Below are positions 1 to 8,515 of a DNA stretch of 64,000 nt, in pieces (positions within the stretch are counted from its first letter, which is position 1; the number at the start of each line of letters is the position of its first letter). The notes beneath the pieces were generated by a model, which was given only the letters and a program-made list of their open reading frames with translations, had not been told where the DNA came from and ran no database searches. The DNA comes from Geobacillus icigianus (GTDB lineage: Bacteria > Bacillota > Bacilli > Bacillales > Anoxybacillaceae): NCBI RefSeq assembly GCF_000750005.1, contig NZ_JPYA01000073.1:1-64000 (forward strand). The letters are read 5' to 3'. Position numbers and translations under genes: made by a program.

Positions 1-116
1 AGGGGAGCGAGAATCAACCAGAGTTCGTAAACTTTTTCTATGTAACGGCTGAATAGTTACAAAAAAAGTTACTATACCCTATTATTATAAATTTTTCTTA
101 AAAAGTAGGCTTTAAG

Positions 117-505
117 ATGTTTAGGAAAATATTATCTTTCATTTTTTAGCTGTTGTTTTATTCTCCTCGGTATTAACAGCTTTTGCAGCAAGCGGTACGT
201 ACGAATCGACGTACAGTTTGACCGGAGGGCTTAACAGCCGCACGTTTGATGCAAGTGCGACACCAAAGTTTGTTGTGACAACATATCCATCAAAAGGATT
301 AAAGGGAACAAACATGACTTTATATCTGAAGAAAGAAGGATTTTTTGGAGATTCTGATATTGATAGCGGCACGGTTTCATCAACAGAAGTGGATAGCGTC
401 ACCCTTTATCAATCGGGCTCAGGTTCCGGTAAATATTATATCAGATTCAGAAACTTCACCGGGAGCTTATTTGAGGGAAAAGTAAAAATTGATTACAGTT
501 GGTAA
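117..505 (+). pseudogene. small secreted protein, frame broken at a T6 run
   Basis: Reading from ATG 117 gives MFRKILSFIF and then a stop at 147. The next frame continues as LAVVLFSSVLTAFAAS and runs to 505. Joined by one extra T in the T6 run at 142-147, the product is a 129-residue protein with a classic signal peptide (cleavage expected after AFA) and a Gly/Ser/Thr-rich, probably beta-rich mature part of about 105 residues. The second frame has no ATG, GTG or TTG in the signal-peptide region, so it cannot start there on its own. The ribosome site (AAGTAGG) is weak. I do not recognise the family. The A+T-rich base composition differs from most of the window. Confidence 0.55.
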
Positions 506-532
506 ATTCATAAACTGGGATTGGTGACATGC

Positions 533-1141
533 ATGAAAACGATTGGATTCTCAGTTGACTTACATCCCCCGCTATTTATGATCGTTTTTGTCATATTATG
601 TGGTATCACTTGCTTCATTTTGAAAAAAAGGAAAGCGAATATCACCGTGAAACAACTCTTTTTTGTCGCAGCTACGATATTTTATTCTTTGTCTGTTGTC
701 AAATTAACCTTACTCCCAATCACGATCAGCTTTGATCAAACAAGCGATCCGGACATGCCTTGGAAATACTATTATCAGTTGATCCCGTTTCAAACCATTA
801 TCTCTACGTGGAAGCATGGCAACTTTTTGCAAGTGGTGGGGAATATTGTTCTCCTTCTCCCGTTGCCGATTTTAATAGGACTATTGAAAAAACGCAGCAC
901 AGGCTTTTTTCGAACGTTGACTGTTGTCATTTCCGTAAGTTTAGGCATTGAATTGACCCAATTACTCATTAATTGTTTAACTGGAGTTCCAAACAAAGTA
1001 GCGGACGTAGACGATTTTATATTAAATTCCATTGGTGGTTTGGTTGGATGGGCAACCATAAAACTATATTTTGTTTTGATAAGGGAGAAGAACGATCCAT
1101 CTTTTCACCTTCCCAATTCAGCAGACAACTCGACTCACTAA
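533..1141 (+). CDS. VanZ-like membrane protein
   Basis: A 202-residue protein with about five membrane segments. It shows the VanZ pattern: a LIPFQTI segment near residue 87, the loop ending NIVLLLPLP, and a late segment with SLGIELTQL followed by ADVDDFILNSIGG. VanZ-type proteins are named after a teicoplanin-resistance gene, but most members have no known role. TTG 521 and GTG 524 are possible starts. I prefer ATG 533, which follows GGTGAC at a good distance. It lies 27 bases after the frameshifted secreted-protein gene on the same strand, so the two may form one accessory unit. Confidence 0.8.
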   Translation: MKTIGFSVDLHPPLFMIVFVILCGITCFILKKRKANITVKQLFFVAATIFYSLSVVKLTLLPITISFDQTSDPDMPWKYYYQLIPFQTIISTWKHGNFLQVVGNIVLLLPLPILIGLLKKRSTGFFRTLTVVISVSLGIELTQLLINCLTGVPNKVADVDDFILNSIGGLVGWATIKLYFVLIREKNDPSFHLPNSADNSTH

Positions 1142-1471
1142 TATGAGTCGTTCATCGTGACAACAAAATAGGGTGCGCCTGATGACCGGTTTCAAGAAGT
1201 AAAGCGCCACCCCAACATCATGAAAAATGGGTGGATTCCTTGATGATGTGCTCATCGATTTATGAGACATGAACCTCCTTGTGGGCAGTTGGTAGCACAG
1301 CGATTCTAACCAAGGAATCGGGTTCATGTCTCCCTTTTTTAGTTGTCAATTTATGTTAGCGAATTTGCTCATCTACAGTAAAGCAAGTTCTTATTTAGAA
1401 GGATTCATGATTTTGAAACGTTTGTCAATGAAATTTTTTAATTGCCCCCACATGGATTTTCACACACAAAA
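1142..1471. other. gene-poor A+T-rich stretch
   Basis: No credible gene is seen. The only short reading frames have no ribosome site and do not look like proteins. The stretch holds one long hairpin (listed separately). It may be the worn remnant of an insertion, but I see no transposase fragment. Confidence 0.4.
1264..1339 (+). terminator. long imperfect hairpin with T-run
   Basis: GAGACATGAACC at 1264-1275 pairs with GGTTCATGTCTC at 1321-1332, and TCCTTG at 1276-1281 pairs with CAAGGA at 1311-1316. The right arm is followed by CCCTTTTTT. It could end VanZ transcription, although it is 120 bases away, or be the end of a degraded mobile element. Confidence 0.5.
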
Positions 1472-1519
1472 AAAAGCTGCCATAAAAACCGATTCATCAC
1501 AGTTTTTATGGCAGCTTTT
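1472..1519. terminator. bidirectional terminator
   Basis: A perfect 18 bp stem (AAAAGCTGCCATAAAAAC with its complement at 1502-1519) around a 12-base loop. The A-run on one side and T-run on the other allow use in both directions. It most likely ends the minus-strand amidotransferase transcript. Confidence 0.8.
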
Positions 1520-1621
1520 ACTTTACCGATGACCAACGACCGGATGCGGCACATAAAGAGAGGCAGCGACTTTCCAATCGACGGCCGTCCTTGCTCGTTC
1601 AACTGTCTGTCATTCGCTTCC

Positions 1622-2287
1622 TCATGCTCGTTCTTCGAGCGCCGCGACGACTTTTTCCGCCGTGCTCCGGCTCGATTGCGGGTTTTGCCCGGTGATCAAG
1701 TTGCCGTCGCGCACCGAGAAATCGGTCCATTTCTCGCCGCGGACGAAATTCGCCCCGCGCAGGCGCAAGGTCGACTCAAGCAAAAACGGCATATGCACAT
1801 CAAGTTCGACCTCGCGTTCTTCCTCATCGGTAAACGACGTGACCGTTTTCCCTTTCACGATCGGCGTCCCGTCTTTGTATGTCGCGTTCACCAACCCTGA
1901 CGGCCCATGGCAGACAGCGGCGATGATCCGGCCGTCTTCGGCGAATTGCTGCAACACGTATTGCAGCGTTTCGTTGTCCGGGAAATCAAACATCGTCCCG
2001 TGTCCCCCGGGGAGAAAAATGGCGTCAAATCCGTTCGCGTCATCTTTGCTTAAACGTGCCGTGTTTTTCAGCGCCGCTTCCGCCTCGGCCCAAGACGAGT
2101 CTTTCACATTGATGCTGCGCGGATCCAACGGCACGTCGCCGCCTTTGATGCTCGCCACTTTCACGTCATACCCTTTTTCTTTAAACACCAAATACGGCAC
2201 GGCAAACTCTTCAAGCCAAAGCCCGGTTTTGTGGTCGTCCGTGATCGTCGTATGGTTCGTCACCACCATAAGCACTCGTTTCGTCAT
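1622..2287 (-). CDS. DJ-1/PfpI family protein, Hsp31-like type 1 glutamine amidotransferase domain
   Basis: A 221-residue protein of the DJ-1/ThiJ/PfpI superfamily. The nucleophile elbow AAVCHGPSG places the reactive Cys near residue 125, and FLPGGHGT precedes it with the usual Glu/Gly environment. Members close to Hsp31 act as glyoxalase III (glyoxal or methylglyoxal to hydroxy acid) or as stress chaperones; which applies here cannot be told. An upstream ATG exists at 2335, but ATG 2287 has the strong site AAAGGGGGAAGG and gives the normal N-terminus MTKRVLMVV. It stands alone between two terminators. Confidence 0.85.
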   Translation of the reverse strand: MTKRVLMVVTNHTTITDDHKTGLWLEEFAVPYLVFKEKGYDVKVASIKGGDVPLDPRSINVKDSSWAEAEAALKNTARLSKDDANGFDAIFLPGGHGTMFDFPDNETLQYVLQQFAEDGRIIAAVCHGPSGLVNATYKDGTPIVKGKTVTSFTDEEEREVELDVHMPFLLESTLRLRGANFVRGEKWTDFSVRDGNLITGQNPQSSRSTAEKVVAALEERA

Positions 2288-2530
2288 GCCCGCCTTCCCC
2301 CTTTCCAGTCTGGAATGTTCTCTGCTTCTCATCATACTTTACATTGAGCGAAAACGAAAAAAATATGCTTATGAAATAGAAATGTCGTCATGATGGCGCA
2401 AACCATGTGCCTAAGAGCGCAGCGATGGCAAGGAACATGCCGTTTCACCGCATCCTGTGTCCAATCGAAAAACCGTGTCGTTTCGCTCGTTCGCTCACGG
2501 CGAGGAAAAACCGCTGCTGTTCCGCCCGCG

Positions 2531-2568
2531 AAAAAAGAAAGCCGCTCCCCGAATCATTTGGGAGCGGC
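2531..2568 (-). terminator. terminator of the MMPL transporter gene
   Basis: GCCGCTCCC at 2541-2549 pairs with GGGAGCGGC at 2560-2568; on the minus strand the stem is followed by TTTCTTTTTT. It begins 15 bases after the stop codon. Confidence 0.85.
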
Positions 2569-2582
2569 AGCAGCCGGTCATT

Positions 2583-5500
2583 TTAACTAATTTTCTGCTG
2601 TTCAAGCCCATCCGCCTCGCTCATCGGCTGTCCAAACGGCCACCAGTTGGCGCGGCCGAACGTGCGGACCATGACCGGGACAAACAGCGGGAGGACGACA
2701 AGAGCGTAAAGCAAAAGCCCTGTCAATACAATCGTCGCGATTTGCAAGAGCGACAGAACGCCGGACGGATACATCGCGGCAAACGTCCCGCCCAAAATGA
2801 CGGCGGCCGAGATGATGACCGTCCCCATATGGCCCATCGCTGACAGCATCGCTTCTCTCACCGGCCGGTCGCGGTATTCGTTGAACCGGTCCATCAGGAA
2901 GATGCTGTAGTCGATGCCGAGCGCCATAAGCAGGACGAAGGCGAAAAACGACACCGCCCAGTTCAAACCGGCGTAGCCAAGGCCGTTGACGAAGATGAGC
3001 TCGGTGACGGCCATCGACGTGTAATACGTCAACACAAGCGACAAAATTAAGTAGAGCGGCATGATCAACGACCGGAGCAGGGCAGCCAGCACGATGGCGA
3101 TCCCCGCCAGCATGAGCACCGCTGTGTGCCGATAGTCGGCGTTCGAAATCGCCCGCAAATCGGCATACGTGCTTGTGACGCCGCCGACGGCGATGCGCAC
3201 CCCGTCCAGTTTTGCTTCTTTCACTGCCCGTTCGGCAGCAGCGCGAATGTCATCGATGCGGCCGAGCGCCGATATAGAATACGGATTTTCTTTGAAAATG
3301 ACATCAAATGTGACGATGCGCCGATCTTTTGACATATACGCGTCTTTCGCCTGCGCAAATTCTTTGCTTTCAAGCGCCGCTTTCGGCATATGCCAGCCGG
3401 CCATGTCCTTCGCCGGCGCCGATGACAAATCGGTCAAATACGTTTCCGCCGTTCCCAGACCGCTAGCCACCTTCTGCAAACCGGACGCGCTTTGGTCCAA
3501 GCCGTTGACAAGCTGGCCGAGCTGGCCGCCAAGGGCCGAGAAGTGCTCAAGCAGCTGCCGCTGGCCGCCGTTGACTTGCTCGAGGCCGGACGCGAAGCGC
3601 GGCAGTTGATCAACGGCTTGTTGTTGACCGTTGGCCGCTTTCGTCAAGCCGGCTTCAAGCTCGCCAAGCCCGGCGATGATTCGATCCAAACCGCCGTTAA
3701 TCGCGGCTTGCCCGGCCGTCAGTTGGGCAAACGACTCATTCGCTTTCGCTAGGCCGGTGCGCGTTTGGTCAAGAACCCCGTTCAACTTCGCCAAACCTTT
3801 AGCCATTTCGTTCGTCTGGCCGACTAAGGAGGCGACGGTCATTTTCGCTTGTTGATATTGTGCGTCTTCACCGAGCTCCGGGTGCGACTGCTCGACTTGC
3901 GCAAGCAGCGTTTGCACGGCGGCGAGCTGATCAGCGACCGCCTTTAAGCCTGTTTCAATTTGCTTGTATTGGCTGCTGATCGCCGCCAAGCCTTGTTCGG
4001 CTTGTTTGTAGCCGCTAAGCAGCTGCGTGGCGCCGTCTTGCAGTTTTTTCGCATTGGCGCGCAAAGTCGCCAAGCCGTTTTTCAACTCGCCGGCCCCGAT
4101 CGCTCCGCGGCGCACGCCTTGTTCAATTTGGCTCAAGCCGCTTTGCAGCTGGCGCAGGCCGTTCTCAAGCCGCTCCGTTCCCGAGACGAGCTGGCCGATG
4201 CCGGATGACGCTTGCTTCAGCTGCGGCGCGGAAGCGGAGAGCCGATCGCTTGCCGTCTCGAGCCCGGCACCGATTTTCTCGATGCCGTCTTTGCCGGCGC
4301 CAAGGCCGTTTTTCAGCTGTTTCGCCTGCTCGGTGACAAATAGCTCTTTGATCGGTTCGCCTGTGGGCCGCGTCACCGAGCGGACGCTCGCCACGCCGTC
4401 GACGGTTTCGACTTCGCGGCTGATTTTTTCGATGAGCGCCATCCCTTCTTCGGAATCAAGCGGCTCTTTGCTTTTCAACACAATTTGTGTCGGCATGGCG
4501 TCTCCGGGATGAAAGTGGTCGGCAATAATGTCAAACGCTTTGACCGAGCGATAATGGTCGCCGATCTCTTCCATTGAATCAAACGACAGTTTGCCATCGT
4601 ACGTCACGAGCACCGGCACCGTTACCGCTGCGACGATAGCGAGCGCGAGCAGCGGACGGGCGAACGCAAACCGTCCAGCCGCCAGCCAAAGCCGGCTTTG
4701 TCCGTGCTCAAGCTTTCCGCGAACCGGCCAAAACAGCTTCTCGCCAAGCACCGCCATGAAAAACGGCACGAGCGTCATAAGCGCCATAAGCAGCACCGCC
4801 ACCCCGACGGCGACGGCGGCTGCCGATTGGTACAACTGAAATGTCGACAGTCCGATCGCGGCAAAACCGATCATGACCGCCAATCCGCTCGCCGCCACTG
4901 TTTTTCCCGCCGTCCGGTACGTGGCGATGACCGCTTCCGTGCGGTCACCGTGTTTCGCTAGTTCTTCCTTAAATCGGCTTAAAAGCAAAATGCAGTAATC
5001 CGTTCCGATTCCGAACAACACGGCCACCAAAAATGTTTGCGTAAACGTCGACAGCGGAAAGTTGACCTCATCGACCAAAAACGCGACGATCGACTGAGAA
5101 ACGACGTACGTCGCTCCGACCGTCAACAACGGAATCAACGACGCGACCGGCGAACGGAATACGGCCAACAGCACGATCAAAATAAAGACAACGGTAATTC
5201 CTTCCGTCTTCTTCACGCCTTCAAGCGAGCTGGTCACCACATCTTCATCGATCATCCACCCACCGGTGAAATAGTGCTCGACCTTGACGCCGTCCACAGC
5301 CTGATAGAGCGCGTCCGTTAACTGTTTCGCCGTCCGCCCGGCCGGGTCGATGCTGATCGAAATGAGCATCGTCGTCCCGTCTTTGGACACGAGCTTTTTT
5401 TCCAGCTCCTTGTTGGCCAGCGGCGAAACGATTTCGGTAATATGCAGCTCGCTTTTTTTCTTTTCCAGCGCTTGAACCGCCTGTTCGATTTCCCGTTTGT

Positions 5501-5747
5501 CTTGTGCCGTCAATCCGTCTTTCTGATAAAAGACGAGCACGGCGGAGCGCTCATGTTCTTTGTTTTCCTGTTCGTTCGCCTCTTTGATCCATTTCGCCGC
5601 CAATGACGACGAATAGCCGTCCGGCACGCTCAGCTGCCCTTTCTCCCGAACAAGCTCGCCCATGTTCGGCGCGGTCATCATGAGCACCGCCGCGATGATG
5701 ATCCAGCCGATGAACACGAACCATTTTCCTTTGATGATCGCTCTCAT
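2583..5747 (-). CDS. ydgH: MMPL/RND family membrane transporter
   Basis: A 1054-residue protein with two RND-type membrane bundles of about six segments each: one segment at residues 9-28 and five near 180-340, then a second set near 860-1030. The bundles carry GIGTDYCILLLSRF and the matching GIDYSIFLMDRFNEY, typical of MMPL proteins. Between them, residues about 480-770 form a long Gly/Gln/Leu repeat region (LxxGLxQLxxG pattern) predicted to be coiled coil or helical. The layout matches B. subtilis YdgH. MMPL proteins export lipids or hydrophobic toxic compounds using the proton gradient; the substrate here is unknown. Its ATG overlaps the stop of the MarR-type gene by four bases (ATGA), so translation is likely coupled. 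Confidence 0.9.
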   Translation of the reverse strand: MRAIIKGKWFVFIGWIIIAAVLMMTAPNMGELVREKGQLSVPDGYSSSLAAKWIKEANEQENKEHERSAVLVFYQKDGLTAQDKREIEQAVQALEKKKSELHITEIVSPLANKELEKKLVSKDGTTMLISISIDPAGRTAKQLTDALYQAVDGVKVEHYFTGGWMIDEDVVTSSLEGVKKTEGITVVFILIVLLAVFRSPVASLIPLLTVGATYVVSQSIVAFLVDEVNFPLSTFTQTFLVAVLFGIGTDYCILLLSRFKEELAKHGDRTEAVIATYRTAGKTVAASGLAVMIGFAAIGLSTFQLYQSAAAVAVGVAVLLMALMTLVPFFMAVLGEKLFWPVRGKLEHGQSRLWLAAGRFAFARPLLALAIVAAVTVPVLVTYDGKLSFDSMEEIGDHYRSVKAFDIIADHFHPGDAMPTQIVLKSKEPLDSEEGMALIEKISREVETVDGVASVRSVTRPTGEPIKELFVTEQAKQLKNGLGAGKDGIEKIGAGLETASDRLSASAPQLKQASSGIGQLVSGTERLENGLRQLQSGLSQIEQGVRRGAIGAGELKNGLATLRANAKKLQDGATQLLSGYKQAEQGLAAISSQYKQIETGLKAVADQLAAVQTLLAQVEQSHPELGEDAQYQQAKMTVASLVGQTNEMAKGLAKLNGVLDQTRTGLAKANESFAQLTAGQAAINGGLDRIIAGLGELEAGLTKAANGQQQAVDQLPRFASGLEQVNGGQRQLLEHFSALGGQLGQLVNGLDQSASGLQKVASGLGTAETYLTDLSSAPAKDMAGWHMPKAALESKEFAQAKDAYMSKDRRIVTFDVIFKENPYSISALGRIDDIRAAAERAVKEAKLDGVRIAVGGVTSTYADLRAISNADYRHTAVLMLAGIAIVLAALLRSLIMPLYLILSLVLTYYTSMAVTELIFVNGLGYAGLNWAVSFFAFVLLMALGIDYSIFLMDRFNEYRDRPVREAMLSAMGHMGTVIISAAVILGGTFAAMYPSGVLSLLQIATIVLTGLLLYALVVLPLFVPVMVRTFGRANWWPFGQPMSEADGLEQQKIS

Positions 5748-6196
5748 TTCGCTTCTTCCACCTCCTGCAGCACGCGGGCCAGTTTTTCATACGTGCGGAT
5801 GAACGTTTCAATTTCTTCTTCCGGGAAGCGGGCGATCACTTCTTCCACGAGCCGATAGACGCCGCGGTCCATCTCCGCCACCCATTCCTCTCCTTGCGGC
5901 GTCAACGATAAGGCCACAACACGTCGGTCGCTTTCATCACGATCACGGCGCAGCCAGCCTTTGTCGACGAGGCGGTTCGTCATCGCCGTCACCGCGCTTT
6001 TGTTCACGCCGAACATCGCCGCCAGCTCGGTTGACGTGCACGTCCCCCGCCGGCGAATATAGCGAAGCAAATAATATTGGTCGTGCGTCATCTCTTCGCA
6101 AAGGCTGTCTTTGACGAGCGCCGCTCCGCGCTTCATCACGAGAAACGAGACGGACAAATAACGGTCGATCCACTCGTCGATGTTTCGCCTTGCCAC
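5744..6196 (-). CDS. ydgG: MarR family transcriptional regulator
   Basis: A 150-residue winged-helix protein: CTSTELAAMFGVNKSAVTAMTNRL is the helix-turn-helix region near residue 60, followed by the wing DRDESDRRVVALSLT and a C-terminal dimer helix. The GTG start at 6196 follows GGGGGTGAAGAA, while the upstream ATG at 6223 has no proper ribosome site, so I chose GTG. It precedes the MMPL transporter in one operon, as in the ydgG-ydgH pair of B. subtilis. A palindrome over its own promoter suggests that it represses the operon until a ligand binds. Confidence 0.9.
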   Translation of the reverse strand: MARRNIDEWIDRYLSVSFLVMKRGAALVKDSLCEEMTHDQYYLLRYIRRRGTCTSTELAAMFGVNKSAVTAMTNRLVDKGWLRRDRDESDRRVVALSLTPQGEEWVAEMDRGVYRLVEEVIARFPEEEIETFIRTYEKLARVLQEVEEAK

Positions 6197-6240
6197 TTCT
6201 TCACCCCCAGTCGTTGTATCCATCTCGGATCGTCCATTTG

Positions 6241-6255
6241 GTTCAACAATTGAAC
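6241..6255. promoter_or_regulatory. MarR-type operator
   Basis: GTTCAACAATTGAAC is a perfect dyad (six bases each side of a three-base centre). It sits just downstream of the -10 box of the regulator operon, over the likely transcription start, as expected for autorepression. Confidence 0.7.
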
Positions 6256-6263
6256 TATTAATT

Positions 6264-6292
6264 AATGTATCAGGCTAAAGAAAAAAAGTCAA
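6264..6292 (-). promoter_or_regulatory. promoter of the MarR-MMPL operon
   Basis: On the minus strand TTGACT (6287-6292) is followed after 17 bases by TACATT (6264-6269), a SigA-type promoter. Confidence 0.65.
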
Positions 6293-6298
6293 TGAAAG

Positions 6299-6428
6299 AG
6301 GGCGATAAAAACCGCTGATTCCCTTCACTAATGGGAAAATGAGTGAAAAACAGCACCGATGCAACAAGGTTTTTCTACTTGAGAAATAAGATGGTAAAGC
6401 CATATCGACGATTCACTCCACAGCCTCA
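6299..6428 (-). repeat. degenerate copy of the ~140 bp inverted-repeat element
   Basis: Read on the minus strand it holds TTTCTCAAGTAGAAAAACC and TTGCATCGG, the internal signature of the copies near 9.1, 10.1-10.5 and 27.6 kb, followed by GCGGTTTTTATCGCC. The terminal CTAG arms are worn. Confidence 0.55.
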
Positions 6429-6456
6429 AAGAGAAGGGGAACGTTGGGAACCATTC

Positions 6457-6510
6457 TTTACAAAACCGTTACATGGAATTCATCCCCATTTCATATGCCG
6501 CTTGTACAAT
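6457..6510 (+). promoter_or_regulatory. possible PhoP-controlled promoter of the alkaline phosphatase gene
   Basis: TTTACA (6457-6462) and GTTACA (6468-6473) are spaced 11 bases start to start, like PhoP half-boxes. A -10-like TACAAT lies at 6505-6510, putting the boxes at about -45 to -60. No good -35 is seen, as in Pho-activated promoters. Only two half-sites are clear. Confidence 0.35.
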
Positions 6511-6548
6511 CAAACTGACAAAATCATCTGAAAAGGGAGAGGAGAACG

Positions 6549-7838
6549 ATGTTCCGAATGAAACGCCGCACGGCTTTGCTTATGGCCGGACTGAGCGCCG
6601 GGCTGACGCTGTATGCCGCCGGACAACAAACATGGGCGGCACCGGATCAGCTGGACAAGCCAGCCGGGTCACCGACAGTGAAAAATGTCATCCTTTTTGT
6701 CGGCGACGGCATGGGCACCGCCCATCGCGACGCAATCCGCTTGGCCACGAAAGGGATCACAGGAGAATTGGAAATGGACAACATGCCGTACAGCGGGCTC
6801 ATCCATACGAACTCCGCCGATCCGAAATCGTTCATCACCGATTCCGCCGCGGCAGCGACAGCGATAGCGACGGGCGTCAAAACGTACAACGGCGCCATCG
6901 CGGTTGATTTGCAAGGAAAACCGGTGGAAACGATTCTCGAACAAGCGAAAAAAGCCGGAAAAGCGACCGGGCTCGTCACGACCTCCCAAGTGACAGACGC
7001 CACCCCAGCGGCGTTCGGCGCCCATACCGCCAAGCGCTCGGCGCAAAGCGATATTGCCAAACAGTACATCGAACAAACGAAAGTGGACGTCATATTGGGC
7101 GGCGGCGAAGACTACTGGTATCCGGCCGGACAGCCCGGTTATTATCCCGACCATCCCGCTGAAGATCCCGAAGAAGAAAGCAAAGGGACGCAAGGAAACT
7201 TAGTGGAGCGCGCCAAGCAGCTCGGCTATACGTACGTCCGCACCGCCGATGAGCTGAAACAGGCAGCGGGCCACAAGCTGCTTGGGCTGTTTGCCAACGA
7301 GGAGATGTTCCAACAACGCCCCGAAGGAGAAGGGGATGTGTACAATCCTGCCGTGCCGCTGCCCGATATGACAAAAAAAGCGCTTGACGTGCTGTCGCAA
7401 AATAAAAAAGGCTTTTTCCTCGTTGTTGAAGAAGAAGCCATTGATGAAATGAGCCATGAAAACAACGGACCGCTCATGATCAAAGCCGGCCAGCAGCTTG
7501 ACGAAGCGGTCGCCGTGGCGAAACAGTACGCCAAGCGCCATCGGGATACGCTCGTCCTCGTGCTCGCCGACCATGAATGCGGCGGCTTGACGGTGGAAAC
7601 GCCAGGCGGCACCGATGAGTCAGGAGACGGCAAAACGATTTCTGGCGAAGACGGTCCCTTTTCCATCGCTCATTCTTCACAAACGTTCGCCTTGGACTGG
7701 ACGACCACCGGCCACACCGCCGCCGATGTGCCGCTGACTGCCATGGGGCCGGGAGCGGAACGGTTTGTCGGCGTTTATGAAAATACGCGTATTCATGACA
7801 TTCTCGAACAAGTATTGTTTGCGAAAACTAGAAGATAA
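6549..7838 (+). CDS. secreted alkaline phosphatase
   Basis: A 429-residue phosphomonoesterase of the PhoA superfamily. A signal peptide ends near TWA (residue 30). VGDGMG holds the metal-binding Asp53, TDSAAAATA carries the phosphorylated Ser99, ADHECGG supplies Asp/His ligands, and TTGHTAADVPL gives the last His. It releases phosphate from organic esters outside the membrane and uses two Zn and one Mg ion in characterised relatives. Start: ATG after GGGAGAGGAG. The phoP-phoR pair lies in the same window at 37-40 kb, and PhoP-like half-boxes precede this gene, so phosphate control is likely but not proven. Confidence 0.93.
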   Translation: MFRMKRRTALLMAGLSAGLTLYAAGQQTWAAPDQLDKPAGSPTVKNVILFVGDGMGTAHRDAIRLATKGITGELEMDNMPYSGLIHTNSADPKSFITDSAAAATAIATGVKTYNGAIAVDLQGKPVETILEQAKKAGKATGLVTTSQVTDATPAAFGAHTAKRSAQSDIAKQYIEQTKVDVILGGGEDYWYPAGQPGYYPDHPAEDPEEESKGTQGNLVERAKQLGYTYVRTADELKQAAGHKLLGLFANEEMFQQRPEGEGDVYNPAVPLPDMTKKALDVLSQNKKGFFLVVEEEAIDEMSHENNGPLMIKAGQQLDEAVAVAKQYAKRHRDTLVLVLADHECGGLTVETPGGTDESGDGKTISGEDGPFSIAHSSQTFALDWTTTGHTAADVPLTAMGPGAERFVGVYENTRIHDILEQVLFAKTRR

Positions 7839-7859
7839 CGCCGTCTCCCTTTCGCTCGT

Positions 7860-7905
7860 TTCCCCGCTCGTTCCTTGCTTGTGAACCGGGCGGGGAAGAT
7901 TTTTG
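7860..7905 (+). terminator. terminator after the alkaline phosphatase gene
   Basis: TTCCCCGC (7860-7867) pairs with GCGGGGAA (7890-7897), followed by GATTTTT. Confidence 0.65.
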
Positions 7906-8029
7906 GATCCACCCAACCGCGCTTCTTCACCCATGCGCCGTTGCGTTTGCCCCTATCTTCCGCGCCGGCCCGAACCGAAGAACAAGACCGCGCCGCTTTT
8001 CCTCTGGTGGCTCATCGATCGACAGGGCT

Positions 8030-8163
8030 GCCTCATTCGCCCTAGTGCCAGCCAAACGGCAAGCGCGGCGGAAAAAGGCTTCAAGCTGACGTTCCTGTCT
8101 CATTGTCCTTGCTACCAATCAAACGGTAAGCAATGGAAAAAAGCTTTAAGCTGATGTTTCTGC
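8030..8163. repeat. two degenerate ~66 bp tandem repeats next to the crcB 3' end
   Basis: Units begin near 8030 (GCCTCATTCGCCCTAG) and 8097 (GTCTCATTGTCCTTGC), and a third start near 8162 runs into the last codons of crcB. Shared blocks are GCCAGCCAAACGGCAAGC-like and GGAAAAAGGCTTCAAGCTGA-like. The rest of 7906-8164 shows no gene. Confidence 0.6.
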
Positions 8164-8164
8164 C

Positions 8165-8515
8165 TTATCGCCCTAGCTGCCAGCCAACCCATGCCAGCAG
8201 GATCCCGCACGAGTAAGTGACCGCCACATAACCGATCACCTTCGCCCATTGGCGTTGCTGCATCATTTGCACGCTTTCCCATTTGAACGTGGAAAACGTC
8301 GTGAACGCGCCCATAAAACCGGTGCCGATCAGTAGCTTTTCAGCATCGGCGGCGCCGCTTCCAGCCAGCCAGCCGAGCAAAAACGAGCCAAGCAAGTTCA
8401 CAATGAGCGTGCCGAGCGGGAAGCGCGGCGAGCGCCGGGCGCCCCAGCGGCTGACGGCGTAACGGCAGATGGCGCCAAAAAAACCGCCGATCATCACCCA
8501 TAGCGGTGCCATCAT
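8165..8515 (-). CDS. crcB: fluoride channel subunit CrcB/Fluc (second copy)
   Basis: A 116-residue, four-helix membrane protein of the Fluc/CrcB family, which exports fluoride as dimers of antiparallel subunits. Family marks: GGFFGAICRY near the N-terminus, VNLLGSFLLG, and FTTFSTF in the third helix that lines the pore. I start it at ATG 8515, whose ATGATGA sequence overlaps the stop of the upstream crcB copy; AAAGGGGG lies upstream. Two different adjacent crcB genes usually encode a heterodimer with fixed opposite orientations. Both genes are under the fluoride riboswitch. Confidence 0.9.
   Translation of the reverse strand: MMAPLWVMIGGFFGAICRYAVSRWGARRSPRFPLGTLIVNLLGSFLLGWLAGSGAADAEKLLIGTGFMGAFTTFSTFKWESVQMMQQRQWAKVIGYVAVTYSCGILLAWVGWQLGR

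Noticed and set aside
1118-1327. Minus-strand 69-codon frame after the VanZ gene
   Set aside because: No ribosome site, no recognisable protein pattern, and it crosses the hairpin and the VanZ 3' end.
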